Below are positions 8,267-14,853 of a stretch of 64,000 bases of DNA, piece after piece; the stretch's first letter is position 1; each line of letters starts with the position of its first letter. Source of the DNA: Streptomyces sp. GESEQ-4. GTDB lineage: Bacteria; Actinomycetota; Actinomycetes; Streptomycetales; Streptomycetaceae. The notes beneath the pieces are model-generated. The model did not search any database. It had not been told where the DNA came from and worked only from the letters and a program-made list of their open reading frames with translations. A program made the position numbers and the translations under genes. The DNA is taken from contig NZ_JAFFSU010000008.1 in assembly GCF_017948455.1 (NCBI RefSeq), positions 186,001-250,000 on the forward strand, read 5' to 3'.

Positions 8267-9493
8267 CTACCGTTCGAGGACGAGGGCAAGACCCTGCCCC
8301 ACACCGATACAAAGGGTCGCGACACCAACCCCACTTCCCGCACGGGCAAGCTGATGGGCCACGGTCCCCGCAAGCCGCGCCCCGGACGCACCCAGCGGAT
8401 GCCCCAGCGCAATCGCCCCACCTTGCGGATTGAGGATCCCCGGATCGAACTCGGGCCACTCGGCAACACACCCCAACACCTGCGCGGCGAACGCTTCGTT
8501 CAGCTCCAGCACCGACAGATCATCAAACCCCCTGCCCGCCTTGGCCAGCGCACGCGTCACCGCTTCGACGGGGGCAAGCCCGAAATAGTGAGGGTCGACC
8601 GCGTTGACGCCGCTCGCGGAGACCCGTGCAAGCGGCTCGCGCCCCGTCGCCTTCAGCCCCTCCTCGTCCACAAGCAGCAGCGCCGCCGCACCGTCGTTGA
8701 GCGGGGACGCGTTGCCTGCGGTGACCGTGCCCTCGGAGGTGCGGAAGGACGGCTTCAGCTTCGCCATCGCGGCCGGAGAGGCGTCCGCGCGGACGCATTC
8801 GTCGGCGCCGAAGACGATCGGGTCGCCCTTGCGCTGCGGGACCGGCACCGGGGCCAGCTCGGCGTCGAACAGCCCCGCCTGCTGGGCGCGCGCGGCCTTC
8901 TGATGGGAGGCCAACGCGAACTCGTCCTGCTGCTCACGACTGATCTTGTGCTTCTCGGCGATCAGCTCGGCACTCTCGCCCAGCGGAACAGTCCACTGTG
9001 GCTCCATCTTCGGGTTGACCATCCGCCAGCCGAGGGTCGTGGAGTACAGCTCGGCGTGCCCGGCCGGGAACGGCTTGTCGGACTTCGGCAGCACATACGG
9101 CGCACGGGTCATCGACTCCACACCACCGGCCACGGCGATGGACGCGTCCCCGAGGGCGATCGCGCGGGCCGCCTGGATCACGGCTTCCAGACCCGACGCG
9201 CACAGCCGGTTCACGGTGACGCCCGGCACGGACGTCGGCAGTCCGGCCAGCAGCGCGGCCATGCGGCCGACGTTGCGGTTCTCCTCACCCGCGCCGTTGG
9301 CGTTGCCGAAGTAGACGTCCTCGATCCGCGACGGATCCAACTGCGGTGTACGGGCGAGGAGTTCGCGGATGGCGTGGGCGCCCAGGTCGTCCGGGCGCAC
9401 GCTCGCCAGACCGCCGTTGTAGCGGCCGATCGGCGTACGCACCGCGTCGATGATGTAGACGTCCCTCACTGCGGACTTCACTGCGGACTTCAC
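8267..9493 (-). CDS. pcaF: Beta-ketoadipyl-CoA thiolase
   Basis: The protein is 408 aa from GTG 9493. This thiolase has the nucleophilic Cys in NRLCASGLEA (residue about 95), the NEAFAAQVL motif, GGAIALGHPLGASGAR, and a final Cys in CIGVGQG. It cleaves beta-ketoadipyl-CoA to succinyl-CoA and acetyl-CoA, the last step of the pathway. Three in-frame GTG codons at 9493, 9481 and 9469 are created by a 12-bp tandem duplication, so the start could also give 404 or 400 aa. The first overlaps the pcaJ stop (GTGA) and is preferred. A long upstream in-frame extension is only a shadow over pcaJ. Confidence 0.95.
   Translation of the reverse strand: MKSAVKSAVRDVYIIDAVRTPIGRYNGGLASVRPDDLGAHAIRELLARTPQLDPSRIEDVYFGNANGAGEENRNVGRMAALLAGLPTSVPGVTVNRLCASGLEAVIQAARAIALGDASIAVAGGVESMTRAPYVLPKSDKPFPAGHAELYSTTLGWRMVNPKMEPQWTVPLGESAELIAEKHKISREQQDEFALASHQKAARAQQAGLFDAELAPVPVPQRKGDPIVFGADECVRADASPAAMAKLKPSFRTSEGTVTAGNASPLNDGAAALLLVDEEGLKATGREPLARVSASGVNAVDPHYFGLAPVEAVTRALAKAGRGFDDLSVLELNEAFAAQVLGCVAEWPEFDPGILNPQGGAIALGHPLGASGARLAGTVAHQLARAGSGVGVATLCIGVGQGLALVLER
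9470..9493 (-). repeat. 12-bp tandem duplication at the pcaF start
   Basis: On the minus strand GTGAAGTCCGCA occurs twice without interruption, followed by a third GTG at 9469. The duplication is in frame, adds four residues (VKSA), and offers alternative GTG starts. Confidence 0.95.
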
Positions 9494-10134
9494 TTCAGGC
9501 CCTCCGCTACGGTCAGCTTCGCGTCGGTCTTGCCGGTGATCTCGTCGACGCTCACACCGGGCGCCGTCTCGACGAGCACCAGGCCGTCGTCGGTCACTTC
9601 CAGCACACCGAGGTCGGTGATGATCCGGTTCACACACGCCTTCCCGGTGAGCGGCAGCGCGCACTCCTCCAGGATCTTCGGGGAGTCGTCCTTGGCGGTG
9701 TGCGTCATCACCACGATCACCGTGCGGGCGCCGTGCACGAGGTCCATCGCGCCGCCGATCCCGGTGATCATCTTGCCGGGGATGGCCCAGTTCGCGAGGT
9801 CCCCGCGGGCGGAGACCTGCATGGCGCCGAGCACCGCGACGTCGATGTGGCCGCCGCGGATCATCGAGAAGGACAGCGCCGAGTCGAAGTAGGACGCGCC
9901 CGGCAGGACCGTGACGGTCTCCTTGCCCGCGTTGATCAGGTCGGGGTCGACCTGGTCCTCGGTGGGGTAGGGGCCGGTGCCCAGGATGCCGTTCTCCGAC
10001 TCCAGGATCACCTCCACGCCCGCCGGGAGGTAGTTCGGGATCAGGGTCGGCAGGCCGATGCCGAGATTGACGTACTGGCCGTCCTGAAGTTCGCACGCGG
10101 CGCGGGCGGCCATCTGTTGCCGGGTCCAGGCCAT
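9490..10134 (-). CDS. pcaJ: 3-oxoadipate CoA-transferase, beta subunit
   Basis: This 214-aa subunit B belongs to the family I CoA transferases. It carries the ESENG motif near residue 47, whose Glu forms the covalent CoA thioester, preceded by NLGIGLPTL. With PcaI it transfers CoA from succinyl-CoA to beta-ketoadipate. ATG 10134 shares one base with the pcaI stop (TGATG), and the stop overlaps the pcaF start. Close relatives act on acetoacetate, so the assignment rests partly on the operon. Confidence 0.94.
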   Translation of the reverse strand: MAWTRQQMAARAACELQDGQYVNLGIGLPTLIPNYLPAGVEVILESENGILGTGPYPTEDQVDPDLINAGKETVTVLPGASYFDSALSFSMIRGGHIDVAVLGAMQVSARGDLANWAIPGKMITGIGGAMDLVHGARTVIVVMTHTAKDDSPKILEECALPLTGKACVNRIITDLGVLEVTDDGLVLVETAPGVSVDEITGKTDAKLTVAEGLK

Positions 10135-10889
10135 CAGCTGCTCACCGTCCGCTGCTCGATCTTCTTGTCCGCCGCCTGCTCCGGGGTGAGGGCGAGGACC
10201 CGCCGCACGAAGATGCCGGGCAGATGCACCGCGTCCGGGTCGATCTCGCCGGGCTCGACGAGTTCCTCGACCTCGGCGATCGTCACCCGGCCGGCCATCG
10301 CCGCGAGGGGGTTGAAGTTCCGCGAGGACTTGTTGAAGACCAGGTTCCCGTGCCGGTCGCCCTTCGCCGCCCGCACCAGCGCGAAGTCGGTGCGGATGCC
10401 GCGCTCCAGCACGTACTCCGTGCCGTCGAACTCCCGAACCTCCTTCGCCGGGGAGGCCAGAGCGACGCCGCCGGAGCCGTCGTAGCGCCAGGGCAGTCCG
10501 CCATCGGAGACCAGGGTTCCGACACCGGCGGGGGTGTAGAAGGCGGGGATGCCGGCGCCGCCGGCCCGCAGCCGCTCGGCGAGGGTGCCCTGCGGGATCA
10601 GCTCGACTTCCAGCTCACCGGCCAGGTACTGCCGCGCGAACTCCTTGTTCGCCCCGATGTAGGAGCCGGTCACCCGGGCGATCCGGCCCGCGGCGAGCAG
10701 CACGGCGAGACCGGACTCCATCGCCCCGCAGTTGTTGGACACGACGCCCAGACCGCTCACGCCCCGCTCGTACAGCGCCTGGATCAGTACGTTCGGCACA
10801 CCGCTCAGCCCGAATCCGCCGACCGCGAGGGTCGCGCCGTCCGGCACATCGGCCACCGCCTCCAGGGCCGTGGCGACCACCTTGTCCAT
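10134..10889 (-). CDS. pcaI: 3-oxoadipate CoA-transferase, alpha subunit
   Basis: This 251-aa subunit A is the first gene of the operon. It has the glycine-rich GGFGLSGVPN near residue 24, the family N-terminal signature, and VSNNCG near residue 54. ATG 10889 has a GGAAGG ribosome-binding site seven nt upstream. The leader and promoter lie in the 148-nt region shared with the divergent pcaV, which contains repeated and inverted sequences that probably serve as PcaV operators. The order pcaIJFHGBL matches that described for S. coelicolor. Confidence 0.95.
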   Translation of the reverse strand: MDKVVATALEAVADVPDGATLAVGGFGLSGVPNVLIQALYERGVSGLGVVSNNCGAMESGLAVLLAAGRIARVTGSYIGANKEFARQYLAGELEVELIPQGTLAERLRAGGAGIPAFYTPAGVGTLVSDGGLPWRYDGSGGVALASPAKEVREFDGTEYVLERGIRTDFALVRAAKGDRHGNLVFNKSSRNFNPLAAMAGRVTIAEVEELVEPGEIDPDAVHLPGIFVRRVLALTPEQAADKKIEQRTVSS

Positions 10890-10916
10890 CCGCGCAGCCT
10901 TCCACTTGCTCAGCGC

Positions 10917-11017
10917 ACTGAGTATTTCAGCGAACTTTCTCTCAAGCTGCCACTATGGGAGTCTGGCGTCAATACTCACTGGTCTTCAGTGCACCAACCG
11001 TCTTCAGTGCACCAACC
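10917..11017. promoter_or_regulatory. pcaI-pcaV intergenic control region with candidate PcaV operators
   Basis: Two patterns stand out. ACTGAGTATT (10917-10926) and AATACTCACT (10971-10980) are inverted arms with nine of ten matching pairs. GTCTTCAGTGCACCAACC is repeated exactly in tandem at 10982-10999 and 11000-11017, ending 20 nt before the pcaV start. MarR proteins bind such dyads, and PcaV is known to repress both this operon and itself until protocatechuate binds. Which of these sequences is the operator is inference. Confidence 0.65.
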
Positions 11018-11037
11018 AATACGACTCGGGAGCACAC

Positions 11038-11508
11038 ATGGCCGCGGTGGACCTCACCACCCACCCCGGGCACCTGGCCCGGCGCCTCCAGCAGGCTCAC
11101 TACCTGCTGTGGAACACCATGGTCTCCGAGGAGATCACGTCACCGCAGTTCGCCGTCCTCAACGCGCTCGTCGCCGAGCCGGGCCTCGACCAGCGCACGG
11201 TGGGGGAGCGCGTGGGGCTCGACCGGTCGACCATCGCCGAGGTGATCAGCCGGCTCGGCCGCCGGGGTCTGCTCGACAAGGTGCGTGACCCGCAGGACGG
11301 CCGCCGCTTCCTGCTGCGGCTGACGGACGAGGGTACCCGGATCCACCGCAAGCTCACGGTCCGTACCGCCCGGATGAACCAGGTCTTCCTGGCCCCGCTC
11401 TCCGCCGAGGAACAGACCGTCTTCTTCGACCTCATCCGCCGTGTCTCGGACGCGGCGGAGGGGCTCCGCAATCCGACGGAACCTCTTACGGCGTCGAAGG
11501 CGGGGTAG
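11038..11508 (+). CDS. pcaV: MarR-family repressor of the protocatechuate operon
   Basis: This 156-aa protein has a winged helix at about residues 45-105; the segments TVGERVGLDRSTIAEVISRL and DPQDGRRF are the recognition helix and wing. It begins MAAVDLTTHPGHLAR; Arg15 corresponds to the residue reported as essential for protocatechuate binding in S. coelicolor PcaV. The gene is divergent from pcaI, as in that species. In the known system ligand binding releases the repressor and induces the operon. Identification is strong because sequence, ligand residue and position agree. Confidence 0.93.
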   Translation: MAAVDLTTHPGHLARRLQQAHYLLWNTMVSEEITSPQFAVLNALVAEPGLDQRTVGERVGLDRSTIAEVISRLGRRGLLDKVRDPQDGRRFLLRLTDEGTRIHRKLTVRTARMNQVFLAPLSAEEQTVFFDLIRRVSDAAEGLRNPTEPLTASKAG

Positions 11509-11531
11509 CGGCGTCTCTACGAGGACGGTCT

Positions 11532-12518
11532 CTACGAGGGCGCGAAGACCACCCACACCTGGCCCTCGGCGAAGGCGACCGGCATGCCGTTCCCGGCGGT
11601 GAATTCCGTGCCGTCGGTGGCGTCCGCGCGCTTCCAGTCGGCGTCGAAGACCTTGCCGTCGCGCAGCACCTCCGCCCTGCCCTCGCCGACCGTCTCGGTG
11701 TACGGCGTCGTGTTGCCGAGGGAGTCGTGGAAGTCGGACTCGCGCACCTTCACGTACTGGACCACGACCGTCGCCGGCGCCAACCGCGCTCCGTCGGTGG
11801 TCACCGTCGGAGAACCGTCCATCGAGACCAGCCAGCGGTCGCGGCTCTCGGACCAGGTGAAGGTGAACCGGGCGGCCGGGTAGCGAACGGTCAGGGAGGT
11901 CTCGGGCGTGCCGCCCGAGGGTGCGGTGCCGTAGCGGAATCCGGTCGTCAGCGCGTCCGCGCCGGGCGCGGAGGGGATCAGCCGGGCGGGCCGCAGGTAG
12001 AGGTTGTGCGGGGCGGGTGTGGACGTGCCCCGGTAGTAGGCGTCGGACGCCTTGCCGGGCGGCTGGGCGTTCACCGGCTCCTCGTCGATCAGCGGGAGCA
12101 GTCTGCGCTGGGCCCCCGAGAAGGCGAGCGTGGGCCGGTCGAACTGGCGCAGCAGCTCCAGATCGGACTCGCGGGCGCTGCGTACCGGGCCGATCACGGG
12201 CGGCAGCTTGGTCGCGTACACCGCCATCAGCCTGCTCAGGCCGCCCTCGACCTGCTCGACGTACACGATGTCCGCGGAGTCGAGCCCTGTGTGGGGGCGG
12301 GCCGAGCGGGCGTTGTCGATCTTCACGGCGAGCACCGAGCCCTCGGCCGCCCGGCTCTGCGACGGCCGCTCGCCCGGTTCCCGGCCCGGTCCACGCCCGT
12401 CGTCGCCCGACGAGGTGCAGCCGGCCGCCAGGGAGAGCGTCATCAGGGCGGCCAGGAGCGCCACCCCCGTCGTGGCGCGTCGCGTGCGCGCCCTGCGTCC
12501 CATGCCCACCGTTGCCAC
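11532..12518 (-). CDS. DUF3048 domain lipoprotein (YerB-like)
   Basis: This 328-aa protein has a basic N-terminus, a hydrophobic stretch and the lipobox LAAGC near residue 34, so it is predicted to be lipid-anchored on the outer face of the membrane. The DUF3048 domain follows (AVKIDNARSARPHTGLDSAD, VEGGLSRLMA, GPVRSARESDLELL). Its biochemical role is unknown; the Bacillus relative is YerB. The start is uncertain: GTG 12518 is used here, but GTG 12509 and ATG 12503 are in frame. It is convergent with pcaV, 23 nt apart. Confidence 0.85.
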   Translation of the reverse strand: MATVGMGRRARTRRATTGVALLAALMTLSLAAGCTSSGDDGRGPGREPGERPSQSRAAEGSVLAVKIDNARSARPHTGLDSADIVYVEQVEGGLSRLMAVYATKLPPVIGPVRSARESDLELLRQFDRPTLAFSGAQRRLLPLIDEEPVNAQPPGKASDAYYRGTSTPAPHNLYLRPARLIPSAPGADALTTGFRYGTAPSGGTPETSLTVRYPAARFTFTWSESRDRWLVSMDGSPTVTTDGARLAPATVVVQYVKVRESDFHDSLGNTTPYTETVGEGRAEVLRDGKVFDADWKRADATDGTEFTAGNGMPVAFAEGQVWVVFAPS

Positions 12519-12555
12519 CTGTCTCGTGTCAACGATTGTGCACGTACAGGCCGAT

Positions 12556-12602
12556 TAATAGCCATACCTGATCGATCCTGATCGGTCCTGATCGGGCTAT
12601 TA
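12556..12602. repeat. Inverted repeat enclosing three 10-bp direct repeats
   Basis: Arms TAATAGCC (12556-12563) and GGCTATTA (12595-12602) are perfectly complementary. Between them CCTGATCG-like decamers occur three times head to tail at 12567, 12577 and 12587. The element sits between the ligase stop (12610) and the start of the DUF3048 gene, so it could be a terminator for one or an operator for the other. A 10-bp period matches one helical turn. Confidence 0.8.
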
Positions 12603-12609
12603 CGTAGCC

Positions 12610-13674
12610 TCATGGGCCGAAGATCTCCGCCAGGTCATAGCTCACCGGCTCCTCCAACTGTGCGTAGGTGCAGCTCTGCGGATCCCGGTCCGGGCGCCAG
12701 CGGCGGAACCGGGCCGTGTGCCGGAAGCGGGCCCCGTTCTCCATGTGGTCGTACGCCACCTCGACGACCCGCTCCGGCCGCAGCGGCACCCAGGACAGGT
12801 CCTTCTTGCCGGACCAGCGGCTGGGCGCTCCGGGCAGCCGCGCCGACTCGTGCGCCGCCTCCTCGGCCCAGGCCGCCCAGGGGTGCCCGGCGACATCGTC
12901 CATCCGCAACGGCTCCAGTTCCTCGACGAGTTCGGCCCGGCGCTTCATCGAGAAGGCGGCGGAGACGCCCACGTGCTGGAGGGTGCCCTGATCGTCGTAG
13001 AGGCCGAGCAGCAGCGAGCCCACGATCGGGCCGCTCTTGTGGAGGCGGTAGCCCGCGACGACGACGTCCGCCGTGCGCTCATGCTTGATCTTGAACATCG
13101 CGCGCTCGTCCTGGAGGTAGTGCACTCCGAGCGGCTTGGCGATGACGCCGTCGAGGCCGGCCCCCTCGTACTGGTCGAACCACTGCCGCGCCACCTCGAT
13201 GTCGGTCGTCGCCGGCGCCAGGTGCACGGGTGCCGTCACCCCGTCCAGCGCCCTGGTCAGCAGGGCCCGGCGGTCGCTCAGCGGGACGTCCAGCAGGGAC
13301 TCGTCGTCCAGGGCCAGCAGGTCGAAGGCGACGAAGGAGGCCGGGGTCTTCTCGGCGAGCATCCGCACCCGGGAGTCCGCCGGGTGGATGCGCTCGGTCA
13401 GCGCGTCGAAATCGAGGCGCCCCTCACGAGCGATCACGATCTCGCCGTCCACGACACAGCGCTTCGGCAGCCTCTCCCGCAACGCCACCACCAGCTCCGG
13501 AAAGTACCTGGTCAGCGGCTTGCCGGTGCGGCTGCCGAGCTCCACGTCGGCCCCGTCGCGGAACGCGATCGCGCGGAAGCCGTCCCACTTCGCCTCGTAG
13601 TGCATGTCCGGCGGGATCTTCGCGACCGGCTTGGCGAGCATCGGCTTCACGGGTGGCATCACAGGGAGGTCCAT
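12610..13674 (-). CDS. ATP-dependent DNA ligase (LigC-like)
   Basis: This 354-aa protein has the nucleotidyltransferase motif EAKWDGFR with catalytic Lys29, then GSRTGK, VDGEIV, FDLLAL and DGVIAK (motifs III to IV), and a C-terminal OB-fold ending near LRPERVVEVAYDHM. It seals nicks using ATP. Proteins of this size and type are the stand-alone bacterial ligases related to the ligase module of LigD and are linked to end joining or base-excision repair. It is divergent from a LigD-type polymerase gene 74 nt away, suggesting a shared control region. No Ku gene is in the window. Confidence 0.92.
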   Translation of the reverse strand: MDLPVMPPVKPMLAKPVAKIPPDMHYEAKWDGFRAIAFRDGADVELGSRTGKPLTRYFPELVVALRERLPKRCVVDGEIVIAREGRLDFDALTERIHPADSRVRMLAEKTPASFVAFDLLALDDESLLDVPLSDRRALLTRALDGVTAPVHLAPATTDIEVARQWFDQYEGAGLDGVIAKPLGVHYLQDERAMFKIKHERTADVVVAGYRLHKSGPIVGSLLLGLYDDQGTLQHVGVSAAFSMKRRAELVEELEPLRMDDVAGHPWAAWAEEAAHESARLPGAPSRWSGKKDLSWVPLRPERVVEVAYDHMENGARFRHTARFRRWRPDRDPQSCTYAQLEEPVSYDLAEIFGP

Positions 13675-13748
13675 GCTCTGATTCTGCGCGTGTGAAGCCG
13701 TGAACGCCCGGTGTGCGAGGGACGGGTGTTGGGCCTACCGTGGCTCGC

Positions 13749-14801
13749 ATGGGTGAAGCGGTGCAACTGGAGGCGGGCGGCCGGACGGTACGGCTGTCCA
13801 GCCCGGGCAAGATCTTCTTTCCGGAGCGCGGTTTCACCAAGCTGGACCTCGCCCGGTACTACATCGCCGTCGGCCCCGGCATCCTGCGCGCCCTGCGCGA
13901 CCGGCCCACCACCCTGGAGCGCTACCCGGACGGCGTCACCGGCGAGAACTTCTTCCAGAAGCGGGCCCCGAAGAACATGCCCGACTGGATCCCCACCGCC
14001 CACATCACCTTCCCCAGCGGTCGCAGCGCCGACGAGATGTGCCCCACGGAGGAGGCCGCCGTCCTGTGGGCCGCCCAGTTCGGCACCCTGACCTTCCACC
14101 CCTGGCCGGTGCGCCGCGAGGATGTCGACCATCCCGACGAACTCCGTATCGACCTCGACCCGCAGCCCGGCACCGACTTCGACGACGCCGTCCGCGCCGC
14201 CCATGAACTACGAGCGCTCCTGGACGAGTTCGGCGGCCTGCGCGGCTTCCCCAAGACCTCCGGCGGACGCGGCCTGCATGTCTTCGTGCCCATCGAACCC
14301 CGCTGGACCTTCACCCAGGTCCGCCGCGCCGCGATCGCCGTGGGGCGCGAGCTGGAACGCCGGATGCCGGACCACGTGACCATCAAGTGGTGGAAGGAGG
14401 AGCGGGGCCAGAAGATCTTCGTGGACTACAACCAGACCGCCCGGGACCGCACCATCGCCTCCGCCTATTCCGTACGACCCCGCCCGCACGCCCCTGTCTC
14501 GGCGCCCCTGCGCTGGGACGAGGTCGGCGTGGCGCACCCCCGGGACTTCGACCTGGCGACGATGCCGGTGCGCTTCGCCGAAGTGGGCGACGTCCACGCG
14601 GACATGGACGACCACCGGTACTCCCTGGAGGCCCTGCTGGACCTGGCCGCCAAGGACGAACACGACCACGGGCTCGGCGATCTGCCGTACCCGCCCGAGT
14701 ATCCGAAGATGCCGGGCGAGCCGACGCGTGTGCAGCCGAGCCGGGCCAAGAAGAAGGCGGCGCCCCCTGAGGAGGCGCCGCCGGAGCCTACAGCTCCCTG
14801 A
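13749..14801 (+). CDS. LigD-type DNA repair polymerase/primase (PolDom)
   Basis: This 350-aa protein is a stand-alone version of the LigD polymerase domain, an archaeo-eukaryotic primase fold. Visible motifs are ERYPDGV, FFQKRAP, the catalytic D-x-D in RIDLDPQ, SGGRGLHVF, and DYNQTARDRTIASAYS. Such enzymes fill gaps at double-strand breaks, often with ribonucleotides. The C-terminus is low-complexity Pro/Ala/Glu with a GC hairpin in its DNA at 14756-14782. The start ATG 13749 begins the conserved region; an in-frame start 36 nt upstream is possible. It pairs functionally with the divergent ligase gene. Confidence 0.93.
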   Translation: MGEAVQLEAGGRTVRLSSPGKIFFPERGFTKLDLARYYIAVGPGILRALRDRPTTLERYPDGVTGENFFQKRAPKNMPDWIPTAHITFPSGRSADEMCPTEEAAVLWAAQFGTLTFHPWPVRREDVDHPDELRIDLDPQPGTDFDDAVRAAHELRALLDEFGGLRGFPKTSGGRGLHVFVPIEPRWTFTQVRRAAIAVGRELERRMPDHVTIKWWKEERGQKIFVDYNQTARDRTIASAYSVRPRPHAPVSAPLRWDEVGVAHPRDFDLATMPVRFAEVGDVHADMDDHRYSLEALLDLAAKDEHDHGLGDLPYPPEYPKMPGEPTRVQPSRAKKKAAPPEEAPPEPTAP

Positions 14802-14853
14802 TACCTAGAGCTCGTTGATACCTACCGCTCCTTGATACCTACAGCTCCTTGAT
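14792..14853. repeat. 17-bp tandem repeat covering the ends of two convergent genes
   Basis: A 17-bp unit of the type AGCTCCTTGATACCTAC is repeated at 14792, 14809 and 14826, with a partial fourth copy at 14843. The plus-strand polymerase gene stops at 14799-14801 inside the first unit. The minus-strand gene stops at 14839-14841 inside the third. On the minus strand every unit resembles the last codons of that gene (Ile-Lys-Glu-Leu-stop), so the array looks like repeated copying of the gene's 3' end. Confidence 0.93.

Noticed and set aside
9494..10096. N-terminal extension of pcaF
   Set aside because: The reading frame stays open over pcaJ but encodes no thiolase sequence; the GTG overlapping the pcaJ stop fits coupling.
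11038..12518. Possible secondary-metabolite or resistance island in the window
   Set aside because: No polyketide, peptide-synthetase or terpene-cyclase genes are present anywhere in the 64 kb; codon use is uniform.
14761..14782. GC hairpin as terminator of the polymerase gene
   Set aside because: It lies within the coding region before the stop codon, so it is not listed as a separate terminator.
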